Below, in pieces: positions 26,149 to 37,735 of a DNA stretch of 64,000 nt (position 1 is the stretch's first letter; each line of letters begins with the position of its first letter). The translations under genes and the position numbers were made by a program. The DNA is from Bradyrhizobium sp. CCGUVB4N (GTDB lineage Bacteria; Pseudomonadota; Alphaproteobacteria; Rhizobiales; Xanthobacteraceae). The notes beneath the pieces are model-generated. The model worked only from the letters and a program-made list of their open reading frames with translations. It was not told the DNA's origin and did not search any database. The DNA lies in NCBI RefSeq assembly GCF_024199945.1, contig NZ_JANADP010000001.1, positions 5,394,001-5,458,000 of the forward strand. Direction: 5' to 3'.

Positions 26149-27423
26149 ATGTCTTGCAGACGAACTGCCGCGCGCCTTGCGTGCGCGATGGCGATTTTGG
26201 TCAGCCCCTGGCTGACCCAGCACGCCCACGCCCAGACGCTGACGATGCGCGCCGCGCTGTCGCGTGCGCTAGCCGCGAGCCCGCGCCTGACGGCGGCGGA
26301 GCGCGATGTCGGCATCGCCACGGGCCAGCGCATCCAGGCCGGTGCCCTGCTCAATCCGGAACTGTCCTATGAGCAGGACAATTCGTTCGGCTCCGGCATC
26401 TATCGCGGCACCAAATCGGCCGAGACCACGCTCCAGATCAGCCAGGCCTTCGAGCTCTTCGGCAAGCGCGACGCGCGGATCGCGGCCGGCGCGGCCGGCA
26501 TCGAGGTCGCGGCGATCCAGCGCAAGGCGATCAGGCTGGAGGTGCTGTCGGAGACGGCGATTGCCTTCCTCGGCGTGCTCGGCGCGCAACGGCGCATCCA
26601 GATCCTGGACGAGCAGATTGCAGCCATCGACAAGCTCACGCCGCTGTTGCGCCGCCGCGTCGAGGCCGGCGCCTCCTCGCCGGCCGAGACCGGCCGTGCC
26701 GAGGTCGCCTCCGCCCTGGTCAAGGCCGACCGCGAGCGCTTCAAGGCGACGCTGGCAAGCGCCCGGCGCGAGCTGGCGGTGCTGATGGGCGATCCCGCTG
26801 CAAAATTCGGCGAGGTCTCCGGCCGGCTCGACACCATGGGCAAGCCGCCGACGTTCCAGTCGGTCGTCGCCGCGATCGATGCCAATCCGCAGCTGGTGCG
26901 CTGGACCGCGGTCTATGCGCAACGAAACGCCGAGCTGTTGATGGCGCGGCTGAGACCCTACCCTGACGTGCGGATCGCGGCCGGCTGGCGCCATTTCAAC
27001 GAGACCAATGACGATGCCGTGCGCCTCTCCGTCTCGGTGCCGATCCCCGTGTTCGACCAGAACCAGGGCAACATCCTCTCGGCGCAGGAGAGCCTCGCCA
27101 AGACCCGGGCCGAGCGCGAGGCCAACCGCAACACGCTGATCGTTATCGCGGGCCGCGCTTACGACTCGCTGCAGGGCTCGCTGCGCGAGCTCGCGGTGCT
27201 GCGCGAAACCGCGATCCCGAAGGCGACTGAAGCATCTGAGGCGATCTCGCAAGGCTACGGCCAGGGCCGCTTCAGCCTGCTCGAAGTGCTCGACGCCCAG
27301 GCCAGCGTCGCCCAGGCGCGCTTGCGCGAACAGGAGGCGCTGCAGAACTTCCATGCCGGCGTTGCGACCATCGAAGGCCTCGTCGGCAATCCCTTTGCGC
27401 TGGCCCGGGAGAGCGCACGATGA
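26149..27423 (+). CDS. outer-membrane efflux protein, CzcC/TolC family
   Basis: 424 residues from the ATG at 26149, chosen because it gives a compact signal peptide ending near THAHAQ-like sequence LTQHAHAQ; an ATG at 26113 would add 12 residues. The protein has the repeated OEP coiled-coil pattern, including AAGAAGIEVAAIQRKAI and LLEVLDAQASVAQARLR. It is the outer-membrane channel of a tripartite RND efflux pump. Its stop overlaps the start of the adaptor gene (ATGA), so the operon is coupled. Confidence 0.9.
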   Translation: MSCRRTAARLACAMAILVSPWLTQHAHAQTLTMRAALSRALAASPRLTAAERDVGIATGQRIQAGALLNPELSYEQDNSFGSGIYRGTKSAETTLQISQAFELFGKRDARIAAGAAGIEVAAIQRKAIRLEVLSETAIAFLGVLGAQRRIQILDEQIAAIDKLTPLLRRRVEAGASSPAETGRAEVASALVKADRERFKATLASARRELAVLMGDPAAKFGEVSGRLDTMGKPPTFQSVVAAIDANPQLVRWTAVYAQRNAELLMARLRPYPDVRIAAGWRHFNETNDDAVRLSVSVPIPVFDQNQGNILSAQESLAKTRAEREANRNTLIVIAGRAYDSLQGSLRELAVLRETAIPKATEASEAISQGYGQGRFSLLEVLDAQASVAQARLREQEALQNFHAGVATIEGLVGNPFALARESAR

Positions 27424-28397
27424 AGACGTCGTCCACCATCCTCATCGCCATCCTTGCCGCCGCGCTCGGCGCCTACGGCTATTCGCGGCTCGGACCGTCC
27501 AAGGTCGCGCACACCGACCATGCCGAGCATTCCGAACAGAAGAAGCCGAGCGACCATGTCGAGCAGGACGAGCATGGCGCCGACCGCATCCGTATCTCCG
27601 ACGTCAAGCTCGCCGCAGCCGGCGTGACGCTCGCGGAAGCCGCGAGCGCCACGTTGACCGATACGCTTTCCTTCAACGGCATCCTGCGCGCCAATCAGGA
27701 GGCCGTCGTGCAAGTCACGCCGCGCTTTCCGGGCCTCGCAAAATCGATCCAGAAACGCATCGGCGACAAGGTCGGCAAGGACGATTTGCTCGCCACCATC
27801 GAGAGCAACCAGAGCCTCACCGTCTACGAGCTGAAGGCACCGATCGCCGGCACCATCATCGAACGGCAGATCTCGCTCGGCGAATACGCCTCCGAGCAGA
27901 AGCCGGCCTTCGTCGTCGCCGACCTCTCGACCATCTGGGTCGATCTCTCGATCTACCGGCAGGACCTCAAGCGTGTCCGCCTCAAGGATGAGGTGCTGAT
28001 CGACCCCGACGACGGCCGCGGCGAGATCAGGGGCACGATCTCCTACATCGCACCCGTGGGCTCGAGCGAGACCCAGACCGCGCTCGCGCGCGTGGTGCTG
28101 CAAAATCCCGACGGACGCTTGCGACCTGGACTGTTCGTCACCGCGCGGCTGATCCTCGCCGCCCGCAATGTCGCGGTGGCCGTGCGCCGCAGCGCGATCC
28201 AGACATTGGAAAACAGGACCATCGTGTTCGTCCGCGAGGACAGCGACAAGATCGAGGCGCGCCCGGTCGAGCTTGGGGATTCCGATCCGCAATTCATCGA
28301 GATCAAGGCCGGCCTCACAGCCGGCGAGCACTACGTCGCCGAAAACAGTTTTGTCGTGAAGGCCGAGATGGGCAAGGGCGAGGCCGAACATGATTGA
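27420..28397 (+). CDS. RND efflux periplasmic adaptor, CzcB family
   Basis: 325 residues. An N-terminal anchor (STILIAILAAALGAYGY) is followed by a His- and Asp/Glu-rich segment (HTDHAEHSEQKKPSDH) that could pre-bind metal. The barrel-sandwich (lipoyl-like) half-motifs PRFPGLAKSIQKRIGDKV and YELKAPIAGTIIER flank a very short hairpin, characteristic of metal RND adaptors. It links the inner-membrane pump to the outer channel. It overlaps both neighbours (4 and 8 bases). Confidence 0.91.
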   Translation: MKTSSTILIAILAAALGAYGYSRLGPSKVAHTDHAEHSEQKKPSDHVEQDEHGADRIRISDVKLAAAGVTLAEAASATLTDTLSFNGILRANQEAVVQVTPRFPGLAKSIQKRIGDKVGKDDLLATIESNQSLTVYELKAPIAGTIIERQISLGEYASEQKPAFVVADLSTIWVDLSIYRQDLKRVRLKDEVLIDPDDGRGEIRGTISYIAPVGSSETQTALARVVLQNPDGRLRPGLFVTARLILAARNVAVAVRRSAIQTLENRTIVFVREDSDKIEARPVELGDSDPQFIEIKAGLTAGEHYVAENSFVVKAEMGKGEAEHD

Positions 28398-31300
28398 GCG
28401 ACTGATCGCCGTTTCGCTGAAGCATCGCTGGCTCGTGCTCCTGCTCGCACTCGCGGCCACAGCCTTCGGCGCCTGGAATTTCCAGCGGCTTCCGATCGAT
28501 GCCGTGCCGGATATCACCAACGTCCAGGTCCAGATCAACACCCGCGCGCCCGGCTATTCGCCGCTGGAGACCGAGCAGCGCATCACCTTCCCGGTCGAGA
28601 CCGCGATGGGCGGCCTGCCCAAGCTCGACTATACGCGCTCGCTGTCGCGCTACGGCCTCAGCCAGGTGACGGTGGTCTTCAAGGACGGCACCGACATCTA
28701 TTTTGCCCGTCAGCTGGTCGGCGAGCGCATCCAGCAGGTGAAGGACCAGCTCCCGGCCGGCGTCGAGGTCGCGATGGGCCCGGTCTCGACCGGGCTCGGC
28801 GAGATCTTCATGTACACTGTCGAGGCGAAGGCCGGCGCGAAGACCCAAGGCGGCCACGACTATTCGCTGACGGATTTGCGCACCGTGCAGGACTGGATCA
28901 TCCGGCCGCAGCTTCGCAACGTGCCGGGGGTCATCGAGGTCAACACCATCGGCGGCTTCGAGCATCAGTTTCACGTGCTGCCGGACCCCGGCAAGCTGAT
29001 GGCCTACCGTCTCGGCTTCCGCGACGTCATGACGGCGCTCGCGGCCAACAATGCCAATGTCGGCGCCGGCTATATCGAGCGCAACGGCGAGCAATATCTG
29101 GTTCGCTCCCCGGGCCAGGTCGGCAATATCAGTGAAATCCGGGACATCGTCATCGGCTCGCGCGGTGGCAACCCGGTCAGGATCAGGGACGTTGCTGTCG
29201 TGACCGAAGGCCGCGACCTGCGCACGGGCGCGGCAACGCGTGACGGCGAGGAGACCGTGCTCGGCACCGCCATGCTGCTGATCGGCGAGAACAGCCGCGC
29301 GGTGGCGACCGGCGTCGCCGCCCGTCTTGCGGACATCGCCAAATCACTGCCCGAGGGCGTGGTCACGCGCACCGTCTACGACCGGACGCATCTGGTCGAA
29401 GCAACCATCCGCACGGTCGAGAACAATCTTCTCGAAGGCGCCGCGCTGGTCGTGGCCGTGCTGTTCCTGATCCTCGGCAACATCCGCGCCGCGCTCGTGG
29501 TGGCCTGCGTCATTCCGCTCTCCATGGCCATGACGGTCACCGGCATGGTCGAGACCAGGGTGAGTGCCAATTTGATGAGCCTTGGCGCGATCGACTTCGG
29601 CATCATCGTCGACGGCGCCGTGATCATTGTCGAGAATTGCCTGCGCATGCTTGCCGAGGCGCAACGCGAGAAAGGCGGGCTGCTCTCCACCTCCGAACGG
29701 CTGCGCACGATCCTGCGCGGATCGAGCGAGGTCATCAAGCCGAGCCTGTTCGGAACGCTGATCATCGCCGTGGTCTATCTGCCCGTCCTGACGCTGACCG
29801 GCGTCGAGGGCAAGATGTTCACGCCGATGGCGCTGACCGTGCTGATGGCGCTGGGCGCCGCCGCGCTGTTCTCCATCACCTTCGTGCCGGCGGCCGTGGC
29901 GATCTTCGTGACCGGAAAAGTGTCCGAGCATGAGAACATATTCATGCGGATGGCCAAACGGGCCTATCTCCCCCTGCTCCGCCTCGCCATCGACAATCGC
30001 GTCGCGGTTGCCGTCATGGCCGCCGTGATCGTCGTCGCAAGTGGCGTCGCCGCCTCGCGCATGGGCGGCGAGTTCATCCCGAGCCTGGACGAAGGCGATG
30101 TCGCACTGGCCTCGATCCGGATTCCCGGCACCAGCCTGACGCAGTCGCTGGACCTGCAAAAGGCGCTGGAAAAGCGCGTCACGCAGGTTCCTGAAGTGAA
30201 GGAGTTCTTCACCCGCATCGGAACGGCGGAGGTCGCGACCGACCCGATGTCGCCGGCGCAGACCGATGGCTACATCATGCTCAAGCCGCGCGCCGAATGG
30301 CCGGATCCGCTCAAGCCGAAATCCGAGGTGGTCGAGGCTATCGACAAGGCTGCCGACGACATTCCCGGCAGCGCCTATGAAATCTCCCAGCCCGTTCAGC
30401 TCCGCGTCAACGAGCTGATCTCGGGCGTGCGCAGCGATGTCGGCATCAAGGTGTTTGGTGACGACCTCGACATCCTGCAGGGCGCTGCCAAACAGGTGGA
30501 GGCCGCGATCCGCGGCATTCGCGGCGCCAGCGACGTCAAGATCGAGCAGGTCTCCGGCCTGCCGATCCTCACCGTTCGGCTCGACCGTCAGGCGCTGGCC
30601 CGCTATGGCCTCAGCGTCGGCGAGGTGCAGGGCAACGTCGAGATCGCGGTCGGTGGCAAATCGGCAGGAAAACTGTTCGAGGGCGACCGGCGCTTCGAGA
30701 TCGTGGTGCGCCTGCCGGAGCACCTGCGCGGCAATCTCGATGCGATCAGGGCGATTCCGATCCCGCTGCCGCCGAGCGAGGAAGCCCCATCCAGCACCGC
30801 CATTCGAACCGCGCTGTCCGCTTCTCCCCTCGCCCAGATGCGCTACGTGCCGCTTTCGTCGGTTGCCACCGTCGATGCGACGCCCGGCCCCAATCAGATC
30901 AGCCGCGAGAACGGCAAGCGGCGCATCGTCGTCACCGCCAATGTCCGCGCGCGCGACCTCGGCTCCTTCGTCGCCGAGGCACAAGCCGCCGTCGCGGAGA
31001 AGGTCAAGCTGCCGCCGGGCTACTGGATCGGCTGGGGTGGCCAGTTCGAGCAGCTGGTCTCTGCGACCAAGCGGCTGACCATCGTGGTGCCGGTGGCGCT
31101 CGCGCTGGTGTTCCTGCTGCTGTTCATGGGCATGGGATCGGCGGCGGACGCGGCGCTGGTGTTCTCCGGCGTGCCGCTGGCACTCACCGGCGGTGTCGCC
31201 GCGCTGCTGCTGCGCGGAATCCCGCTCTCGATCAGTGCCGGCGTCGGCTTCATCGCACTGTCGGGCGTCGCCGTGCTCAACGGCCTCGTCATCATCGCCT

Positions 31301-31608
31301 TCATCGAGCGCCTCCGCAGCGAGGGGCGCCCGATCGCCGAGGCCGTGCGCGAGGGCGCGCTGACGCGGCTGCGTCCGGTGCTGATGACCGCGCTGGTCGC
31401 CTCGCTCGGCTTCGTGCCGATGGCGCTCGCGACCGGCGCCGGCGCCGAAGTGCAGCGGCCGCTCGCGACCGTCGTGATCGGCGGCATCATCTCCTCGACG
31501 GTGTTGACGCTGCTCGTGCTGCCGGCGCTCTACGTACTGTTCCGGCGTGACGCGACGGGCGAAACGCCTACAATGGCGCCTGATTTGGCGATTTCCCGGG
31601 AGCGCTAG
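28390..31608 (+). CDS. heavy-metal efflux RND transporter, CzcA family
   Basis: 1072 residues with 12 predicted helices and two large periplasmic loops. The HME-RND signature in helix 4, DFGIIVDGAVIIVENCLR, carries the Asp and Glu residues of the proton relay and marks divalent-cation pumps (Zn, Co, Cd, Ni) rather than multidrug pumps; NLMSLGAIDFG precedes it. It begins 8 bases inside the adaptor gene. Metal specificity cannot be fixed from sequence. The divalent cation role is supported by the CDF exporter gene two bases downstream. Confidence 0.95.
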   Translation: MIERLIAVSLKHRWLVLLLALAATAFGAWNFQRLPIDAVPDITNVQVQINTRAPGYSPLETEQRITFPVETAMGGLPKLDYTRSLSRYGLSQVTVVFKDGTDIYFARQLVGERIQQVKDQLPAGVEVAMGPVSTGLGEIFMYTVEAKAGAKTQGGHDYSLTDLRTVQDWIIRPQLRNVPGVIEVNTIGGFEHQFHVLPDPGKLMAYRLGFRDVMTALAANNANVGAGYIERNGEQYLVRSPGQVGNISEIRDIVIGSRGGNPVRIRDVAVVTEGRDLRTGAATRDGEETVLGTAMLLIGENSRAVATGVAARLADIAKSLPEGVVTRTVYDRTHLVEATIRTVENNLLEGAALVVAVLFLILGNIRAALVVACVIPLSMAMTVTGMVETRVSANLMSLGAIDFGIIVDGAVIIVENCLRMLAEAQREKGGLLSTSERLRTILRGSSEVIKPSLFGTLIIAVVYLPVLTLTGVEGKMFTPMALTVLMALGAAALFSITFVPAAVAIFVTGKVSEHENIFMRMAKRAYLPLLRLAIDNRVAVAVMAAVIVVASGVAASRMGGEFIPSLDEGDVALASIRIPGTSLTQSLDLQKALEKRVTQVPEVKEFFTRIGTAEVATDPMSPAQTDGYIMLKPRAEWPDPLKPKSEVVEAIDKAADDIPGSAYEISQPVQLRVNELISGVRSDVGIKVFGDDLDILQGAAKQVEAAIRGIRGASDVKIEQVSGLPILTVRLDRQALARYGLSVGEVQGNVEIAVGGKSAGKLFEGDRRFEIVVRLPEHLRGNLDAIRAIPIPLPPSEEAPSSTAIRTALSASPLAQMRYVPLSSVATVDATPGPNQISRENGKRRIVVTANVRARDLGSFVAEAQAAVAEKVKLPPGYWIGWGGQFEQLVSATKRLTIVVPVALALVFLLLFMGMGSAADAALVFSGVPLALTGGVAALLLRGIPLSISAGVGFIALSGVAVLNGLVIIAFIERLRSEGRPIAEAVREGALTRLRPVLMTALVASLGFVPMALATGAGAEVQRPLATVVIGGIISSTVLTLLVLPALYVLFRRDATGETPTMAPDLAISRER

Positions 31609-31610
31609 GT

Positions 31611-32597
31611 TTGGGCAGCCACGACCATCACGGTCATCACCACCACGATCATGCCGGCCATTCGCATGATCATGGTCACGACCACAGCCATGATCATGGT
31701 CTTGGCCATGCGCATGTCCATGCGCCCGCCAATTTCGGCAAGGCGTTCGCGATCGGCATCACGCTCAACACAGCGCTGGTCGTGGCCGAGGCCATTTACG
31801 GCTATCTCGGCAACTCCACCGCCCTGCTTGCGGACGCCGGCCACAATCTGTCCGACGTGCTCGGCCTCGTCGTGGCCTGGGGCGCCTCGATCGCGGCGCG
31901 GCGCGCGCCGAGCGGCCGCTTCACCTATGGCTTCCGCGCCTCCACCATTCTGGCGGCGCTGGCGAACGCCGTGTTCCTGCTGGTCGCCACCGGCGCGATC
32001 GGCTGGGAAGCGATCCTGCGGCTGCGCGAGCCCGCGCCGGTCGCGGGCGTCACCGTGATGGTGGTCGCCGGCATTGGCATCCTCATCAACGGCTTCACCG
32101 CGTTGCTGTTCGCCAGCGGCCGCAAGGACGACATCAACATCGAAGGCGCGTACCTGCACATGGCCGCCGACGCCGCGGTCTCGCTCGGCGTCGTGATCTC
32201 GGCGGCGCTGATCATCTGGACCGGCTGGCTCTGGCTCGACCCCGTCACCAGCCTCGTCATCTGCGCCAGCATCCTGTGGGGCACGACCAGCCTGCTGCGC
32301 GGCTCCATCGACATGTCGATGGCGGCGGCGCCGAAGGGCACCGACCTCGTCGCCATCAAGGACTTCCTCCTCGCGCGCCCCGGTGTCTCGGCGATCCACG
32401 ATCTCCACGTCTGGCCGATCTCGACCACCGAGACCGCGCTGACCTGCCACCTCGTGATGCCCGCGGGCACCGTCGATGCATTCCTGATGGAGACCGCTCA
32501 GTTGCTGAAGACCAGCTTCCGCATTGGCCACACCACGCTCCAGGTCGAGACGCATCCGGACAATGGCTGCGCGCTTGCGCCGGACGATGTGGTGTAG
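31611..32597 (+). CDS. cation diffusion facilitator (CzcD/DmeF-like) metal exporter
   Basis: 328 residues from a TTG at 31611, two bases after czcA, with GGGAG upstream. The N-terminus is extremely His/Asp-rich (HDHHGHHHHDHAGHSHDHGH), typical of Zn/Co/Ni exporters. Six helices follow; the zinc-site residues are in ALLADAGHNLSDV (HxxxD) and HMAADAAVSLGVV (HxxxD). The cytoplasmic C-terminal domain contains SAIHDLHVWPIS. It moves metal from cytosol to periplasm, where the CzcCBA pump can take over, so the two act in series. Confidence 0.94.
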   Translation: MGSHDHHGHHHHDHAGHSHDHGHDHSHDHGLGHAHVHAPANFGKAFAIGITLNTALVVAEAIYGYLGNSTALLADAGHNLSDVLGLVVAWGASIAARRAPSGRFTYGFRASTILAALANAVFLLVATGAIGWEAILRLREPAPVAGVTVMVVAGIGILINGFTALLFASGRKDDINIEGAYLHMAADAAVSLGVVISAALIIWTGWLWLDPVTSLVICASILWGTTSLLRGSIDMSMAAAPKGTDLVAIKDFLLARPGVSAIHDLHVWPISTTETALTCHLVMPAGTVDAFLMETAQLLKTSFRIGHTTLQVETHPDNGCALAPDDVV

Positions 32598-32622
32598 GGT
32601 CTGCGTCGGGCGCCAAACTCCG

Positions 32623-32783
32623 CTGTCGTCCCGGACAAGCGAAGCGCAGATCCGGGACCCCCGCGCGAGCGCTTGCGCTCGTCGCGAGAACCACAGGAAG
32701 CGGTTTTACGAAGACTCGGAGTTGTCAGCTCGCGCCACAACCACTCCCTGTGGTTATGGGTCCCGGCGTTCGCCGGGACGACA
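32623..32783. repeat. Bradyrhizobium-type palindromic intergenic repeat
   Basis: The segment opens with GTCGTCCCGGACAAGCGAAG (32625) and closes with GGCGTTCGCCGGGACGAC, the two ends being inverted repeats. This module of about 160 bases is recognisable from many Bradyrhizobium and Rhodopseudomonas intergenic regions. It lies between the CDF gene and a convergent methyltransferase gene. Confidence 0.7.
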
Positions 32784-32801
32784 CCGAGTGTGTGGCGACG
32801 C

Positions 32802-33677
32802 CTACTCTGCCTTCGCCGTCACGATCCAGATCGCACCCGGAAGTGCGACGCTCTGCCCCTTCAGGAACGGCGCAAGCGTCTCGCGGATCGAGGCCTTCGC
32901 CGCCGCGTACGTCTCCGGCGGATGGCCTTGCAGCGCGCGGCTGGCGGGGCCGATCTGGAGCGAGCCATCGACGGCGGCATCGAGCCCACCGCCGATGGCG
33001 ATGTCCATCGGAAGGTTATGCGGCTCCATCGCCACGTCGACGAAGCCGGCGCCTTTCAGGATGCGCGTCACGCGTTCCTCCGAGGCGAAGGCGAACGGGC
33101 CCGGCTCTTCCGGCCCGACCGGCGGCATTTTGGGAACGTGTTTGTAGACCGCCATCAGCGGCGCCATCATCCACGGATTTTCCTTCGGCTCGCGCCAGCA
33201 GACGAAGGCGAGCCGCCCTGTCGGTTTCAGCGCGCGGTGGAGGTTGGTGAAGGACGCAATCGGATCGGCAAAGAACATCACGCCAAAGCGTGAGGCGAGC
33301 AGATCAAAGCTCGCCGGCTCGAACGGATGCACCGTTGCATCCGCCAGCACGAAATCCAGCGGCAAACCCTTCGGTGCAAACGTGCGGGCCTGCGACAGCA
33401 TCGGATCGGAGACGTCGAGGCCGAGCGCGAAGCCATTTGGCGCGACAGCCTTCGCGAATGCAAAAGTCGTCGCCCCCGAACCGCAGCCGACATCGAGAAC
33501 GCGTTCGCCCGGCTTCGGCTTCGCGCGGTCGATCAGCACATCGGCGATCGGTCCGAGCAGGCTCTCCTGCGCTGAGTGCCGGTCGGCCCAGCGCTGGCCG
33601 CTCGGGCCGTTCCAATAGGCAATCTGGTCGGCGTTTTGCTCGTGTCCGCTGGGCTGTTCCATTGGGGCCTCTGTCAT
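32802..33677 (-). CDS. class I SAM-dependent methyltransferase
   Basis: 291 residues. SAM motif I is ERVLDVGCGSGATTFAFA near residue 58, with LGLDVSDPML as motif II and FDLLASRFGVMFFADP as motif III/IV. The N-terminal YWNGPSGQRWADRHSAQESL is typical of the UbiE/COQ5-like group that methylates small molecules. The substrate is unknown. It is monocistronic, convergent with the CDF gene and divergent from tRNA-Val. Confidence 0.88.
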   Translation of the reverse strand: MTEAPMEQPSGHEQNADQIAYWNGPSGQRWADRHSAQESLLGPIADVLIDRAKPKPGERVLDVGCGSGATTFAFAKAVAPNGFALGLDVSDPMLSQARTFAPKGLPLDFVLADATVHPFEPASFDLLASRFGVMFFADPIASFTNLHRALKPTGRLAFVCWREPKENPWMMAPLMAVYKHVPKMPPVGPEEPGPFAFASEERVTRILKGAGFVDVAMEPHNLPMDIAIGGGLDAAVDGSLQIGPASRALQGHPPETYAAAKASIRETLAPFLKGQSVALPGAIWIVTAKAE

Positions 33678-33791
33678 TTTTGCAGGCGGGTGATACCACG
33701 CCGGAGGCCCATCAAGCGGTCAAATGACCGCGGTTTGGCATGCGGCGACCTCTTGCTCCGACACCCACGGGGGCGCTAAAGAGGCGCCGTG

Positions 33792-33868
33792 GGGCGGTTA
33801 GCTCAGCTGGTTAGAGCATCTCGTTTACACCGAGAGGGTCCGCGGTTCGAATCCGTGACCGCCCACCA
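33792..33868 (+). tRNA. tRNA-Val (TAC)
   Basis: Acceptor GGGCGGT pairs with ACCGCCC, the D-arm is GCTCAGCTGGTTAGAGC, anticodon TAC is at 33826-33828, the T-arm is CCGCGGTTCGAATCCGTG-like, discriminator A and CCA are encoded. Confidence 0.97.
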
Positions 33869-33942
33869 GCCTTCGCTCGCTTCGCGAGCTTCGGCTCGGC
33901 AAGCCAGCCATTGACCTTATTGGCGCGAAGCGAGCGAAGGCT
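33868..33942. repeat. 19-bp inverted repeat directly after tRNA-Val
   Basis: AGCCTTCGCTCGCTTCGCG (33868-33886) and CGCGAAGCGAGCGAAGGCT (33924-33942) are perfect inverted repeats with a 37-base loop. It would form a large hairpin immediately after the tRNA and could help end transcription; there is no U-run. A second inverted repeat, GGCGGGCTT/AAGCCCGCC, follows at 33968-34008. Confidence 0.65.
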
Positions 33943-34010
33943 GCCGCGCCGAAGCCCAACGGGCGAAGGCGGGCTTTGAGCGGCAAGCTACGGCTTGGCA
34001 AGCCCGCCCC

Positions 34011-34415
34011 TCAATCTTCCGGCCGGCCCGGCAGCAGCGGCACCGCATCGATCCAGACCGCGGCCGACTGGCACCAGATCTGCCTGACGGGCCGCAATTT
34101 GTCGCGCTGGCGGATAGATCCCCAGCGGATGCCCCAATCGTCGGCCTGGTCGCCCTCGCCGCTGGTGAACAGCGGGGAACCGCAATCGGCACAGAAGTGC
34201 TGGAAGCGCATCCGGCCGTTGTCGCCGCGCTTGCCGTAGACCTTCGGCGCGCCGGCGGTGAGCCTGACGTCGGCGGCGGTGCAGATCGCGGTCACCCGGA
34301 ATGGCGACCCCGTCAGGGTCTGGCAGTCGCGGCAATGACAAACCGAGACCGCCTCGGGGTCGACCTCGGCCTCGAAGGTGATCTGCCCGCAATGACAGTG
34401 ACCGTCGACCTGCAT
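34011..34415 (-). CDS. GFA/CENP-V-fold zinc protein
   Basis: 134 residues. The zinc cysteines are in GHCHCGQITF, VCHCRDCQTLTG and FCADCGSPLF, the layout of the glutathione-dependent formaldehyde-activating (Gfa) family. Most members have unknown substrates and only a few act on S-hydroxymethylglutathione. It is a monocistronic minus-strand gene between tRNA-Val and an unknown gene. Confidence 0.9.
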   Translation of the reverse strand: MQVDGHCHCGQITFEAEVDPEAVSVCHCRDCQTLTGSPFRVTAICTAADVRLTAGAPKVYGKRGDNGRMRFQHFCADCGSPLFTSGEGDQADDWGIRWGSIRQRDKLRPVRQIWCQSAAVWIDAVPLLPGRPED

Positions 34416-34438
34416 CGCACTCCCCCCGCTAGCCGCCG

Positions 34439-34897
34439 CTATCCTATGACGTTCGCCGCAGGGAAGCGATTTCGAAGATCGTCGAGGATGCTAGCCCGGC
34501 TGGTGGTAACCTCTATGAACGTATCGTCGTGCGCGATCACCTCGATCAAGGAGCCTTCGATCCGCGGTCCCGGCTCCCCCTCAGCGGAAACTTCTTCGTG
34601 CAAGACAACCGGATCGCTTGAGAGAGAAAATCCTGCAAACAGTCCGAAGTCGAGTTGGTAGAAGCTAAGGCTCCCAAGCAGTTCGAGCACCCGACACGTG
34701 TTTCCGATTGGAAGAGCCACGGGGCCCGCATACGGCGCAAGGGGTCCGAGGGCAGGCTCGAAATCGCCCGCATACCAGAGCAGATCACGCCCTTCAGGGT
34801 ACCCGGCTATCAGCCGGAACATGGCAATGAGTTGTGCGACGGTGCAAGAGTGTTGATCGCCGTCGATATCCGAGCCGCTCAATTGAATTGTAGCCAC
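34439..34897 (-). CDS. hypothetical protein downstream of lon
   Basis: 152 residues from a GTG at 34897 ((V)ATIQLSGSDIDGDQHSC); a reading extending to 34969 would run through the lon terminator and is rejected. Most of the sequence is well-formed soluble protein, including RLIAGYPEGRDLLWYAGDFE and SLIEVIAHDDTFIEVTTSRA. I recognise no family or motif; immunity-type and phage-type proteins can look like this. Its base composition is slightly lower in GC than its neighbours. It ends 23 bases before the GFA gene. Confidence 0.6.
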   Translation of the reverse strand: MATIQLSGSDIDGDQHSCTVAQLIAMFRLIAGYPEGRDLLWYAGDFEPALGPLAPYAGPVALPIGNTCRVLELLGSLSFYQLDFGLFAGFSLSSDPVVLHEEVSAEGEPGPRIEGSLIEVIAHDDTFIEVTTSRASILDDLRNRFPAANVIG

Positions 34898-34933
34898 AGC
34901 GGTTCCCAACGGTTGCCAACGCGGCGCGCCCCA

Positions 34934-34967
34934 AAACAAAAACGGCGCCCGAAGGCGCCGTTTTATC
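34934..34967 (-). terminator. intrinsic terminator of lon
   Basis: On the minus strand AACGGCGCC, a TTCG loop and GGCGCCGTT (34962-34941) are followed by TTTGTTTTGG. It is 20 bases after the lon stop. Confidence 0.88.
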
Positions 34968-34986
34968 ATCTTTTCGAATTGCGATC

Positions 34987-37410
<2,424 letters not shown>

Positions 37411-37582
37411 GGCCTTTTCCTTTTGCTTTGCCCCCTCGCACGCAGCCCGCTTCTCTCATGCGCAACCGCCACAAGGTGCCGAGGTGATCCACAAAACCAG
37501 CCTACCATTTGAAGGTTGGACCGGGCTTGCCGGATCGGAACTGAGGCGAATCTTGAACAGAATTCTCGCTCGCCGCCGACAT

Positions 37583-37611
37583 TAGGTGGCTATCGACCCG
37601 GGGGGTGTCAA
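37583..37611 (-). promoter_or_regulatory. candidate promoter of lon
   Basis: TTGACA (37611-37606), preceded by C to give the CTTGACA often seen in heat-shock promoters, is followed after 17 bases by ACCTAA, a poor -10. This is the strongest -35-like site in the 325-base gap; it would give a leader of about 165 bases. The -10 is the weak point of the call. Confidence 0.3.
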
Positions 37612-37668
37612 GTCATTGAAAAACACGCGCCATCAGGCGCTTACGCACTTGGGTAAGCGACGCAACGC

Positions 37669-37695
37669 CGGCTGCGGAGGACATGTCCGCAGCCG
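37669..37695 (-). terminator. hairpin after clpX
   Basis: CGGCTGCGGA (37669-37678) and TCCGCAGCCG (37686-37695) form a 10-bp stem, 40 bases after the clpX stop. No U-run follows on the minus strand. Confidence 0.5.
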
Positions 37696-37735
37696 CTACT
37701 ATGAATGACGACAGGAGCGTTCCAGCGCCGCAAAA

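Noticed and set aside
33753..33782. Promoter TTGCTC-N18-TAAAGA before tRNA-Val
   Set aside because: The -10 box would be only 9 bases before the tRNA, leaving a very short leader, and the spacing is 18; too weak to list.
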